From NCBI RefSeq assembly GCF_004851605.1, contig NZ_CP031093.1, forward strand, positions 620,001-684,000: DNA of 64,000 nucleotides. The letters run 5' to 3'. Under the pieces are notes generated by a model that saw only the letters and a program-made list of their open reading frames with translations, did not search any database and was not told where the DNA came from. Below are positions 51,303 through 60,002 of the stretch, piece after piece (within the stretch, counting starts at the first letter, position 1; the number at the start of each line of letters is the position of its first letter). The translations under genes and the position numbers were made by a program. This stretch comes from Hydrocarboniclastica marina. GTDB taxonomy: Bacteria; Pseudomonadota; Gammaproteobacteria; Pseudomonadales; Oleiphilaceae.

Positions 51303-54248
51303 ATGGGTTTACCGATACAACCACCCCAGGCGCTAATTGAGCGCTTGCCGAGTGAGCTTTGCACAGCTGCAGAACAAGCCTGGCGAACCCTGGCGGAAGC
51401 CGATCCGGAGCGAGCCTTTCATCCTGCTGAGACCCAGGCTGACCATAATGATCTCCTGCGGTCGATTACCTACAGCGATTTTCTGCTGCAGCAGCTCAGC
51501 ACGCGCGGCGCGGCGATCAGGGATCTGTTCGAGAAGGGATCGATCAAGCAGGCCTGGACGCCCGGGAGCTGGTCCGCGAGCTGGCAGGAACACGCCCGCG
51601 GTATCGATGCTGAAGAAACGCTCATGCGGCGGCTGCGCCTTTTTCGACAAAGGGCGATGTTCCACATTGTCTGGCGGGACCTGCTGAAATGGGCCGACTA
51701 CCACGAAACGGTCGCATCGGTTTCCGAATTGGCCGACACCTGCATTGAGGGCGCGCTGAAATGGCTGCACGAGGATAGCTGCAGCCAATGGGGTTGCCCT
51801 ATGGGCCGAGAGTCGGCCAAGGGTCAGACGGTCCCGCAGCGCCTTGTCGTGCTGGGTATGGGTAAGCTGGGAGCCAACGAGCTCAACGTCTCGTCAGATA
51901 TTGATCTCATCTTCACGTTCCCGGCTAAAGGGGAAACCGAGGGAGGCAGTCGCCGCCTCGACAATCAGCAGTTCTTTATCCGGCTCGGCCAGCGTCTCGT
52001 TAACGTCCTGGATAAGCAAACCGCGGATGGCTTTGTTTTTCGGGTGGACATGCGCTTGCGGCCCTACGGTCAGAGCGGAGGGCTCGCGCTGAGTTTCCCC
52101 GCAATGGAAGCTTACTATCAGGACCAGGGGCGCGAGTGGGAGCGCTACGCACTGATCAAGGGGCGTATCGTTGCGGGCGATCGCAAGGCCGGCGCACGCC
52201 TGATGGAGACGCTCCGACCCTTCGTTTACCGGCGTTATATCGACTTCAGCGCGTTCGAGTCATTGCGAGAGATGAAGGCGATGATCAACCGCCAGGTGCG
52301 CCGCAAGGGCCTGGAAGATGATATCAAGCTGGGTTCGGGCGGCATTCGCGAGGTCGAGTTTATCGCCCAGGCTTTTCAGCTGATCCGCGGTGGGCGGGAC
52401 CTTCGCCTGCAGGTGCGCGAATTGCTTGCAGTGCTGGACGCACTGGGCCAGGACAATTTCCTGCCGGAAGACGTGGTCGATGATCTTCGACGGGGCTACA
52501 TATTCCTCCGTAACAGTGAGCACGCCCTGCAGGGTATAGCTGATCGCCAGACCCAAAAACTCCCTTCAGACCCCGAAAACAGGGCCCGGGTGGCTGCCAT
52601 TATGGGCTTCGCCGACTGGAAGGCCTACCTCAAGGTTCTGGATAAACACCGCGCATCCGTTGCCCGGCACTTCGCCGATATCATCGCCAGCGATGAGGAA
52701 GAAGAGGCCGGAGGTTCGGCTGATGAAGAGTGGCAAGGACTCTGGCTCGGCGAACTTGGCGAGCAGGCGGCACTGGCTGCTTTGCAGACGCATGGCTTTG
52801 AGGATCCCCGGCTGGCGCTTGAGAAAATCGCTGAACTGCGGCATAACCGTGCAGTCGAGACCATGCAGCCGGCGCCGCTCAAACGGCTCAACTATTTCAT
52901 GCCGGAGCTTCTGCGAGCGCTGACCGCAGTCGATAGTCCGGCGCGTACGCTTGACCGGATCTTTCCCCTGGTTGAGTCCGTGCTGCGGCGAACGGCTTAC
53001 CTGCTGCTGCTTAACGAAAACCCCGGCGCGCTCCAGCAACTGGTGCGACTCTGTAGCGAAAGTCCCTGGATTGCCGAGCAGTTGGCTGAGACGCCGCTCC
53101 TGCTGGACGAGCTGCTGAACACAGAGAGTCTCTATAGCCCGCCCAAGAAAGCCGAAATCGAAGACGAACTGCGTCAGCAGCTGTTGCGTATACCTGCAGG
53201 AGACCTCGAAGAGCAGATGGAGTGCCTGCGGCATTTCAAGAAAGGGCATGTGCTGCGGGTGGCGGCGTCAGAACTGCGCGGTACATTGCCCCTGATGAAG
53301 GTGAGCGACTACCTGACCTGGATCGCAGAAGTGGTGCTTGAGCAAGTCGTCACAATTGCCTGGCGCACCATGGTTGAGCGTTACGGCAAGCCTTCCGTGC
53401 TCGCCGGTAAAGATCCTGATCCGGATGATTCGCACTTTGCCGTGATCGGGTACGGCAAGCTCGGCGGCATTGAGCTGGGGTATACCTCGGACCTTGATCT
53501 GGTATTTCTCCATGACGCCGACCCCGATGGGGCGACCGACGGTGAGAAGTCCATCGACAACGCGGTCTTTTTCACCCGGCTGGGCCAGCGGATAGTGCAT
53601 ATACTCAGCACCCAGACGCCTTCGGGCCAGCTGTACGAAGCCGATATGCGATTGCGCCCGTCCGGTAACTCCGGGCTGCTGGTCACGAGCCTCGCTGCCT
53701 TTGAACGCTACCAGCGCGAAAACGCCTGGACGTGGGAACACCAGGCTCTGGCCCGTTCCCGGTGGGTCGCTGGCAGTAAGCGCACAGGGCAGGGCTTTGA
53801 GCGCATCCGAACGGACGTGCTCTGCCAGGCCCGGGACCGCGGCAAGCTTCGGGAAGACGTTGTCAGTATGCGCAACAAAATGCGCGAAACCCTCGGCACA
53901 AAGGTCAAGCCAGGCGAACCCGCGCCTGTGTTTCACCTCAAGCAGGACCCCGGCGGCATCGTTGACATCGAATTCCTTGTTCAGTATCTGATACTGGCCT
54001 GGGCAAACGACTACCCCAACGTTACGCGGTGGTCCGATAACATCCGGCAGCTCGAAGAGCTGGGCAAGAGTGGTGTGCTCGATAGCACCCTGACCGAGCG
54101 GCTGCGCGAGATCTTTATCGCCATGCGCTCAACCATCCACCGCCGCGCGCTTCAGAAACTCAACAGTGTGGTGGAAGCCGACGCTTTCGAAACTGAACGG
54201 CAGGAGGTCATAGACCAGTGGCAGCACATCATGGTGGCGAACAAATGA
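51303..54248 (+). CDS. glnE: Glutamine synthetase adenylyltransferase/adenylyl-removing enzyme
   Basis: A 981-residue bifunctional enzyme from the ATG at 51303; a longer frame is open from 51186 but lacks family support. Two nucleotidyltransferase domains are seen: N-terminal de-adenylylating, GMGKLGANELNVSSDIDLIF (about 183-205), and C-terminal adenylylating, GYGKLGGIELGYTSDLDLVF (about 714-735). It modifies the conserved Tyr of GlnA under PII control, linking it to the glnA-ntrBC genes upstream. Confidence 0.96.
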   Translation: MGLPIQPPQALIERLPSELCTAAEQAWRTLAEADPERAFHPAETQADHNDLLRSITYSDFLLQQLSTRGAAIRDLFEKGSIKQAWTPGSWSASWQEHARGIDAEETLMRRLRLFRQRAMFHIVWRDLLKWADYHETVASVSELADTCIEGALKWLHEDSCSQWGCPMGRESAKGQTVPQRLVVLGMGKLGANELNVSSDIDLIFTFPAKGETEGGSRRLDNQQFFIRLGQRLVNVLDKQTADGFVFRVDMRLRPYGQSGGLALSFPAMEAYYQDQGREWERYALIKGRIVAGDRKAGARLMETLRPFVYRRYIDFSAFESLREMKAMINRQVRRKGLEDDIKLGSGGIREVEFIAQAFQLIRGGRDLRLQVRELLAVLDALGQDNFLPEDVVDDLRRGYIFLRNSEHALQGIADRQTQKLPSDPENRARVAAIMGFADWKAYLKVLDKHRASVARHFADIIASDEEEEAGGSADEEWQGLWLGELGEQAALAALQTHGFEDPRLALEKIAELRHNRAVETMQPAPLKRLNYFMPELLRALTAVDSPARTLDRIFPLVESVLRRTAYLLLLNENPGALQQLVRLCSESPWIAEQLAETPLLLDELLNTESLYSPPKKAEIEDELRQQLLRIPAGDLEEQMECLRHFKKGHVLRVAASELRGTLPLMKVSDYLTWIAEVVLEQVVTIAWRTMVERYGKPSVLAGKDPDPDDSHFAVIGYGKLGGIELGYTSDLDLVFLHDADPDGATDGEKSIDNAVFFTRLGQRIVHILSTQTPSGQLYEADMRLRPSGNSGLLVTSLAAFERYQRENAWTWEHQALARSRWVAGSKRTGQGFERIRTDVLCQARDRGKLREDVVSMRNKMRETLGTKVKPGEPAPVFHLKQDPGGIVDIEFLVQYLILAWANDYPNVTRWSDNIRQLEELGKSGVLDSTLTERLREIFIAMRSTIHRRALQKLNSVVEADAFETERQEVIDQWQHIMVANK

Positions 54249-54347
54249 AGAGCTCTGCCGCCCCTGCGAGGCGCAGTCTGGATCACAATTCGGTGTTGTG
54301 GTCGGGGTCCTGGGCTGTGGAGTGTTCGTTCGCCCTGAACTTCCTGC

Positions 54348-54353
54348 TAGAAT
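54348..54353 (+). promoter_or_regulatory. Possible extended -10 promoter of ilvE
   Basis: TGC-TAGAAT, a TGn extended -10 with a 5/6 box, 114 bp upstream of the ilvE start. No convincing -35. Confidence 0.35.
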
Positions 54354-54466
54354 GCGCGATTGCCCGGCGGCCTGGCCTCGGTAAAGCCGTGCCAGCTCCG
54401 GCCCTTGAGGGCAGTCGCAGCCCCGTGGGTTGTAACCATTTCTGTTATTTCTGAGGAGTATCGAAC

Positions 54467-55390
54467 ATGTCCATGGCCGACCGTGACGGTCTGATCTGGT
54501 TTGATGGTGAGCTCGTACCCTGGCGCGATGCCAAGGTGCATGTGCTGACCCATACACTGCATTACGGCATGGGCTGTTTCGAAGGCGTACGCGCGTACCA
54601 GACTCCCGAAGGGCCAGCGATTTTCCGCTTGCAGGAACACACCGACCGTTTGTTCCGTTCTGCTCATATTCTCAACATGAAGATGCCGTTCACCAAAGAA
54701 CAGGTTAACGACGCGCAGATCCAGGCGGTCCGTGAGAACGGTCTGGATGAAGCCTATCTGCGCCCCATGGCCTTCCTGGGCTCGGAAGGCATGGGCCTCC
54801 GCGCGGACAACCTGCAGGTCCACCTGATCGTGGCGGCCTGGCACTGGCCTTCGTACATGTCGCCGGAAGCGCGCGAGAAAGGCATCAAGGTACGCACGTC
54901 GTCCTACACGCGCCATCACGTCAACATCACCATGTGTAAAGCCAAGGCCAACGGCAACTACATCAATTCCATGCTGGCGCTGAACGAAGCTATTGCCAGC
55001 GGTTGCGAAGAAGCACTGCTGCTCGATAACGAGGGCTACGTCGCAGAGGGTTCCGGGGAGAACATCTTCATTCTCCGTGACGGCATCCTGCACACGCCGG
55101 AGCTGACCTCCTGTCTGGAAGGCATCACGCGCAAATCGATCCTGGAATTTGCCCGCGAGCTGGGCATTCCTGTTCGCGAACGTCGTATTACCCGGGACGA
55201 AGTCTATATTGCGGATGAAGCATTCTTCACCGGAACCGCGGCAGAAGTGCTGCCAATCCGCGAGCTGGACGGCCGGATTATTGGCGAAGGCAAGCGTGGT
55301 CCGGTTACCGAGAAACTGCAGGGTATGTACTTCGACGCAGTAAAGGGCAAGCGCCCGCAGAACGCCGAATGGCTTACCCCGGTAAAGTAA
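54467..55390 (+). CDS. ilvE: Branched-chain amino acid aminotransferase
   Basis: A 307-residue PLP enzyme, fold type IV, for the last step of Leu, Ile and Val synthesis. Typical motifs are THTLHYGMGCFEGVRAY, the PLP lysine in CKAKANGNYINSML and EGSGENIFILRDG, then GTAAEVLPIRELDGR. Length matches the family (about 305-310). A TGAGGAGTATC ribosome binding site precedes the ATG. A terminator follows. Confidence 0.96.
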   Translation: MSMADRDGLIWFDGELVPWRDAKVHVLTHTLHYGMGCFEGVRAYQTPEGPAIFRLQEHTDRLFRSAHILNMKMPFTKEQVNDAQIQAVRENGLDEAYLRPMAFLGSEGMGLRADNLQVHLIVAAWHWPSYMSPEAREKGIKVRTSSYTRHHVNITMCKAKANGNYINSMLALNEAIASGCEEALLLDNEGYVAEGSGENIFILRDGILHTPELTSCLEGITRKSILEFARELGIPVRERRITRDEVYIADEAFFTGTAAEVLPIRELDGRIIGEGKRGPVTEKLQGMYFDAVKGKRPQNAEWLTPVK

Positions 55391-55426
55391 GGCTTAACGC
55401 TGGCTGGCAGCGCAGCACGTGGTTTC

Positions 55427-55449
55427 AGAGGCTCCGTAAGGGGCCTTTT
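55427..55449 (+). terminator. Rho-independent terminator after ilvE
   Basis: AGGCTCC, loop GTAA, GGGGCCT, then TTTG. A short stem with one G-T pair, 37 bp after ilvE. Confidence 0.7.
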
Positions 55450-55514
55450 GCTGTTCTCGCTGCCTGAAAGCCGGGCTGAAGCCCTACACCGCACTCCAGG
55501 AGCTGGACCCGAAT

Positions 55515-55919
55515 ATGGCTGACGTAATAACTGTACCCGTCTCATTTGGCGAGGTGTTGGATAAAATCACCATCCTTGAGATCAAGGCCGAACGCATCAG
55601 CGATCCCGAGAAGGTGGCGAATGTGCGCAAGGAACTCGACGAGCTGACCCGCGTCTGGGATCAAGCCATCGACAATCCCGAGCTCATCAGTGACGCCCGC
55701 AAGGAGCTGAAAGCGATCAATGAACAGCTGTGGGTAATAGAAGACGATATTCGCGACCAGGAAGCAGCCCAGGACTTTGGCCCGCGTTTTATTGAACTCG
55801 CCCGGGCCGTCTATGTCACCAATGACAAGCGCGCGGCGGTTAAAAAGCAGATCAATCTGGCGTTGGGTTCCTCGTTCGTGGAAGAGAAGTCCTATCAGGA
55901 CTATACCGCCCGTTCCTAA
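55515..55919 (+). CDS. DUF6165 protein of LPS loci
   Basis: A 134-residue, highly charged helical protein (VSFGEVLDKITILEIKAERI, then QLWVIEDDIRDQEAAQDFGP). This matches DUF6165, a family often found among LPS-core genes; its role is unknown. No signal peptide or membrane segment, so it is probably cytoplasmic. It begins the LPS block and lies on the opposite strand to the next gene (convergent). Confidence 0.75.
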   Translation: MADVITVPVSFGEVLDKITILEIKAERISDPEKVANVRKELDELTRVWDQAIDNPELISDARKELKAINEQLWVIEDDIRDQEAAQDFGPRFIELARAVYVTNDKRAAVKKQINLALGSSFVEEKSYQDYTARS

Positions 55920-56077
55920 GTTGGACACTAGGCGCGTACCCATCGCGTTCAGCCGTGGAGGCTCGCCAGGCGCTGCCGCTCGTTGTCGATTGATGCCCGT
56001 ATAGCGGCGATTTTCGATGGGCTCCGGCTGTTGCGTGCGGATATTGTCACGCAGTTACAGGCCCGTTTGTCGACGAC

Positions 56078-57133
56078 TTACGCACGGGCTGCGACCCATC
56101 GGTCAAGCATCTCGCAGGTTTCCTCCACGGTGATCAGCTCCATGGCGCCAGGGAATTCCGCCTTGGCGCCCCAGCGCGCGTCGTCGGCGGATTTCCCCGT
56201 GAATTTCTGCAACGCTTCGGGATAACGGTCAACGCACCACTGAAGGGAATTGTAAGGGCCAGACCGGCGGGGGTTGCTGGCTGCATAAAGCCCAAGTACA
56301 TCTGTACCCATTGCGTTGGCAATATGCGCAGGACCGGTGTCAGGTGCAACAAGCAGATCAGCTCCTGCAAGCAGCGCTGCGAGCTGTTTAAGCGTGTCCT
56401 TGCCGCAGATATTGTGTGCTGACTGCGTCATCATCTGTTCGATCTCAGCGCAATATTCAATTTCGAACGGTGCCGTGCTCCCGACCAGAATGACTTTTGC
56501 ACCGTGCCTTTGCACCGCATAGTCAGCCAGTCTGGCGTATCGTTCTGCAGGCCAGTTGCGCAGGGCATGGCTGGCGCACGGGCTGATAACGACATTCAGC
56601 GCCTTACTGTCTAGCTGTGCCTGGGCAAAAGCGCGGTCGTCGGAGGTAAGCGGGATCTCCCAGCAGGGCGGAGCAGCATTCAGACCCAAGGGCTCGAGGA
56701 AGCTGGCCAGGCAGTCGCGCACATGTTGCCCCTTCGCCTCGTTAATCCTGCGATTTATGAAAAGACTGTGCATGTCCTTGCTGCGCGGCTTGTCATAACC
56801 TATTTTCAGCGTCGCTGGAACCATTGCGGCGGCAAGGTTGGCTCGTAAGGCCACCTGCATGTGCAGCAGCGCGTCAAAGCGGCGCCCCGCGAGTGTTTTT
56901 CTGAGTTTACGGTAGGCCGCAACCCCTTCACTTTTATTGAAGACGATGAACTCCACCCCAGGCAGGTCGCCCACCAGCTTGGCTTCTATCTTGCCGATGA
57001 CCCACGTGATGCGGGCTTCGGGCAATTGCGCTTGGAGACTGTGGACCACCGGCACGACATGGGTTACGTCGCCCAGGGCGGAAAGGCGGAGAATGCAAAT
57101 GGATTTCAGCACGATGGTCAGGTCCCGATTCAT
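56078..57133 (-). CDS. GT9 family LPS heptosyltransferase-like protein
   Basis: A 351-residue glycosyltransferase of the ADP-heptose:LPS heptosyltransferase family. The N terminus has ILRLSALGDVTHVVPVVHSL, the GT9 signature, and the C-terminal domain has LLVAPDTGPAHIANAMGTDV, where DTGPxHxA binds the sugar nucleotide. Whether it is WaaC-, WaaF- or WaaQ-type is not clear from sequence alone. It is divergent from kdkA, sharing a 131-bp gap with an inverted repeat. Confidence 0.88.
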   Translation of the reverse strand: MNRDLTIVLKSICILRLSALGDVTHVVPVVHSLQAQLPEARITWVIGKIEAKLVGDLPGVEFIVFNKSEGVAAYRKLRKTLAGRRFDALLHMQVALRANLAAAMVPATLKIGYDKPRSKDMHSLFINRRINEAKGQHVRDCLASFLEPLGLNAAPPCWEIPLTSDDRAFAQAQLDSKALNVVISPCASHALRNWPAERYARLADYAVQRHGAKVILVGSTAPFEIEYCAEIEQMMTQSAHNICGKDTLKQLAALLAGADLLVAPDTGPAHIANAMGTDVLGLYAASNPRRSGPYNSLQWCVDRYPEALQKFTGKSADDARWGAKAEFPGAMELITVEETCEMLDRWVAARA

Positions 57134-57140
57134 TAACAGC

Positions 57141-57202
57141 GGGCCGGTAGAACCGCCTGCAGGTTCATTGTTAAACTGGCCGCCATTCTAACCTACCGGC
57201 CC
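57141..57202. repeat. 10-bp inverted repeat in the GT9 / kdkA divergent gap
   Basis: GGGCCGGTAG (57141-57150) and CTACCGGCCC (57193-57202), exact inverted repeats with a 42-bp spacer, filling nearly half of the divergent promoter region. Possible operator pair or transcript hairpin. Confidence 0.6.
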
Positions 57203-57264
57203 TCCTTGCGTATCCGTCGTTAGCGAGATGGCGGCATAAACGAACACAGGACATTTCACCATCC

Positions 57265-57987
57265 ATGGCCGAGTCTGCGCATACCATACGAAGTAAAGGC
57301 TCAGCGCTGCTCGTGCGTCCGGATCTTGCCGCTCAGGCATCGTTCAACTGGATGAACCCAGGCTGGTGGGGTGATAAGGCCGTCAAGGTTGGCTCGGGTG
57401 GTCGTGGTGGCGCCTGGTTTGTCACTGACGGTGAGCGCCAGTGGGTCTTGCGGGAGTACTGGCGCGGCGGGCTGCCGGCAAGGGTTTCCAGAAACACTTA
57501 TCTCTACACCGGCGAAAACAACGTCCGGTCTATTGCCGAGTACCGTTTTCTTGCCCGGCTACAAGACTTCAGCCTGGCCGCGCCCAAGCCAGTGGCCGCC
57601 GCTTATTCTCGTGTCGCCACCGTCGCCTACCGGGCTACCATCCTGGTCGAGCGAATACCTGGAGCAGTTAATTTTCCGGACCACCCGCTTTTTCAGACAA
57701 CAGACTTATGGCGGCAGGTAGGCGCAACCATTCGCCGCTTTCACGACGCAGGCGTCGACCACGTAGATCTCAACGTTAACAACATCCTGGTCGCGGGCGA
57801 ACGGATTCACTTGATCGACTTTGACCGCTGCAGATTCCGGGGTAACGAACGGGGATGGGGCTGGCGTGGGCGTAACCTCGTGCGGCTGCGCCGATCTGCC
57901 GACAAATTCTTCACCAGCATGGGCCAGAGCGAACCCGTCGAGCTCTGGGGCGCCCTGGAAGCCGGTTATGCTGGCACTTCAGCTTGA
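57265..57987 (+). CDS. kdkA: 3-deoxy-D-manno-octulosonic acid kinase
   Basis: A 240-residue KdkA, which phosphorylates Kdo of the LPS inner core. It has the WaaP/KdkA-type catalytic loop DHVDLNVNNILV, with Asp and Asn in place, and the metal-binding LIDFDR, plus a conserved N-terminal FNWMNPGWWGDKA. It acts at the cytoplasmic face. Its end overlaps the next kinase-like gene by 20 bp, so they are co-translated. Confidence 0.9.
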   Translation: MAESAHTIRSKGSALLVRPDLAAQASFNWMNPGWWGDKAVKVGSGGRGGAWFVTDGERQWVLREYWRGGLPARVSRNTYLYTGENNVRSIAEYRFLARLQDFSLAAPKPVAAAYSRVATVAYRATILVERIPGAVNFPDHPLFQTTDLWRQVGATIRRFHDAGVDHVDLNVNNILVAGERIHLIDFDRCRFRGNERGWGWRGRNLVRLRRSADKFFTSMGQSEPVELWGALEAGYAGTSA

Positions 57988-58696
57988 CGTTGCCTGGACG
58001 GAAAATCCCGCAGTTATGGCCGACATAGCCCTGATTGATGAAATACATGCTAATACCCGTCGCACGCGGATTACCTACCGCGGAGCAGTTGACGGTAAGC
58101 CTGCGGCCATCAAGTGTTACCGCAAGCCTCTGTTTGGGCTGGTGCACTGGGTAATGGCCCAGCGGCGGGGGCTGCGTATCCGACGAACCGGTGCCCCTGT
58201 GCCTGAGGTTATCTACTCTGGTTGGCTGAGATCAGAGAAGTGCTTCTGTTTCGCGACGGTTTTCATGACTGAGTTTCAGCCCCTACGACAGGTGCTGCTT
58301 GATGAGCCCTCTCATGCACGGCGCATGCAGATCGTGCAATTTTTCGGACGCCTTATAGCCGATCTACATCATCGCGGTATTGAGCAGCCCGATGGCAATC
58401 TGACCAACTTCCTCTTTGACGGCGTTGATGGGTTCATCGTGGTCGATGAAGATGATATACGCGTTTTTGAGGGCGGCCTACCCGGGAAGCCGGCGCTTAA
58501 CAATCTCGCCAATATTGCGGCCCGATTGCCCGATGAGGAGTACATGCTGAACCTTCTGGACGCTTATAAGAGCGCCAGCCATAAGCGCAATACCTGGTCG
58601 AATGAAGAATTTGTTGCCGCCGCGAGTGCCTGGCGATCCAGCCTGGATGCAAAACGGGCACACCGCAACGTAACCCGGCCTCGGCCGTTCGACTGA
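57968..58696 (+). CDS. Second LPS-kinase-like protein with altered catalytic loop
   Basis: A 242-residue kinase-fold protein, from the ATG at 57968 inside kdkA, with GGAAG about 6-8 nt upstream. The fold is recognisable (PAAIKCYRKP as the ATP-lysine region). The catalytic loop reads EQPDGNLTNFLF: Asp and Asn are kept, but the His normally two before the Asp is Gln. The metal motif reads VVDEDD. It may act on another core sugar or be a weakly active relative. Overlap with kdkA suggests coupled roles. Confidence 0.7.
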   Translation: MLALQLDVAWTENPAVMADIALIDEIHANTRRTRITYRGAVDGKPAAIKCYRKPLFGLVHWVMAQRRGLRIRRTGAPVPEVIYSGWLRSEKCFCFATVFMTEFQPLRQVLLDEPSHARRMQIVQFFGRLIADLHHRGIEQPDGNLTNFLFDGVDGFIVVDEDDIRVFEGGLPGKPALNNLANIAARLPDEEYMLNLLDAYKSASHKRNTWSNEEFVAAASAWRSSLDAKRAHRNVTRPRPFD

Positions 58697-58730
58697 CTGA
58701 TCAAACCCCTAAAGCAGTGGTAAAAACTAG

Positions 58731-60002
58731 ATGAAGTCTGCAGATTCCCGTTATCACTGGATGGATCGGTTTGTGTTCGTGATGGCTGTGCCGGCGATCG
58801 TAGCCTACCTGGGGCTCTACGCACTGGTCCCGGATGTCTACACCGTCGGCCCGGCCGTTTTGCTTTTACTGGCGCTGCTGGCCAGTGGTCGACTATGGCC
58901 CGGGGATCACCTGCAACGGGAAGACTACGTCTTCATGAGTGCCTTGCTGGTCTACTTCCTGGCGCAATGTCTTGTAAACCTTATTCACGGCGAAGACATC
59001 TCCGAATTCGATCTTGCGACCCGTTTTCTCGCTGGTGCATTGGTTCTTGTGTTTACGCGGCGCTACATTGTGAGTTTCGGCGTGTTCTTTTTTGCTGTGG
59101 CCCTGGGTAGCGTCGCGACCGGGTTACTGGCACTTTACCAAATGGTCCAGGGTACAGGCGGTCGAGTTACAAGCTTCGATAACCCCATACACTACGGCAA
59201 TGGCGCACTCGCTCTGGCGCTGGTCTGTTCGGCCGGGCTGGTGTGGTCAGTTCAGGCCAGGAATCGCGTGCTTTGGAGTTTGCTGCTGCTGGCCGGCTTT
59301 GTGTTGGGGCTCTACGCCTCCCTGATGTCCGGTACGCGCAGCGGATGGGTAGCGGCGCCTGTCATAGTGGCTGTCTTCGCGTATACCTTTTTCCCGAGCT
59401 TTCAGCGTCACAAGGTCGCAGTTCTGATTGCGGCGGCCCTGTTGTTATTGGTCACTGTCATGATTGTGCAAGTCGAGAGTGTCACCCAACGTACCGCGGT
59501 CGCGGTTGAGGAATTTCAGGATTATTTCGCGGAAGGGCGTAACTATACGTCGGTCGGGCTTCGGCTCGACATGTGGAAGAGCGGACTCACAGCTTTTTCC
59601 GAGAATCCATTGGTGGGCGTGGGCCCATCGGGGTACGACGTGGTCGAGCAAAAACTTATCGAGCAAGGTCAGGTTCACCCGGGCATCGCACCCTTCCGGC
59701 ATCTCCACAACCAGTATATTGATGCAATGGCCAAAGGCGGGATCGTCGGTCTGGCAGCCTACCTTTACTTGCTTCTGGCGCCCTTTATCTTGTTCATGCG
59801 TCGGGTCCACTCCTCCGACCAGGTGACCAGAGCACTGGCTCTCGGTGGCGCGCTCTTCATCTCGACTCATGCGGTGGTTAACCTGACACAGAGCATGCTC
59901 GAGCGGAACATCGGCGTTATGATGTTCATTTTCATACCGTTGATCATCTGGAGTGTCATGGCCAAGCGGGACGACGAGGTTCGCAGCAGGCAAAGTAAAT
60001 GA
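58731..60002 (+). CDS. waaL: O-antigen ligase-like membrane protein (WaaL/Wzy_C family)
   Basis: A 423-residue protein with about ten to twelve hydrophobic segments and the large periplasmic loop near residues 250-335. That loop carries the Wzy_C pattern GLRLDMWKSGLTAFSENPLV, then GVGPSGYD and FRHLHNQYIDAMAKGGIVGL, where the HNQY His is typical of O-antigen ligases. It would join O-antigen or a core addition to lipid A-core. A polymerase (Wzy) role cannot be excluded. It overlaps the next gene in an ATGA. Confidence 0.8.
   Translation: MKSADSRYHWMDRFVFVMAVPAIVAYLGLYALVPDVYTVGPAVLLLLALLASGRLWPGDHLQREDYVFMSALLVYFLAQCLVNLIHGEDISEFDLATRFLAGALVLVFTRRYIVSFGVFFFAVALGSVATGLLALYQMVQGTGGRVTSFDNPIHYGNGALALALVCSAGLVWSVQARNRVLWSLLLLAGFVLGLYASLMSGTRSGWVAAPVIVAVFAYTFFPSFQRHKVAVLIAAALLLLVTVMIVQVESVTQRTAVAVEEFQDYFAEGRNYTSVGLRLDMWKSGLTAFSENPLVGVGPSGYDVVEQKLIEQGQVHPGIAPFRHLHNQYIDAMAKGGIVGLAAYLYLLLAPFILFMRRVHSSDQVTRALALGGALFISTHAVVNLTQSMLERNIGVMMFIFIPLIIWSVMAKRDDEVRSRQSK

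Noticed and set aside
55920-56077. Possible terminator between DUF6165 and the GT9 gene
   Set aside because: The gap is short and no clear stem with a T tail was seen.
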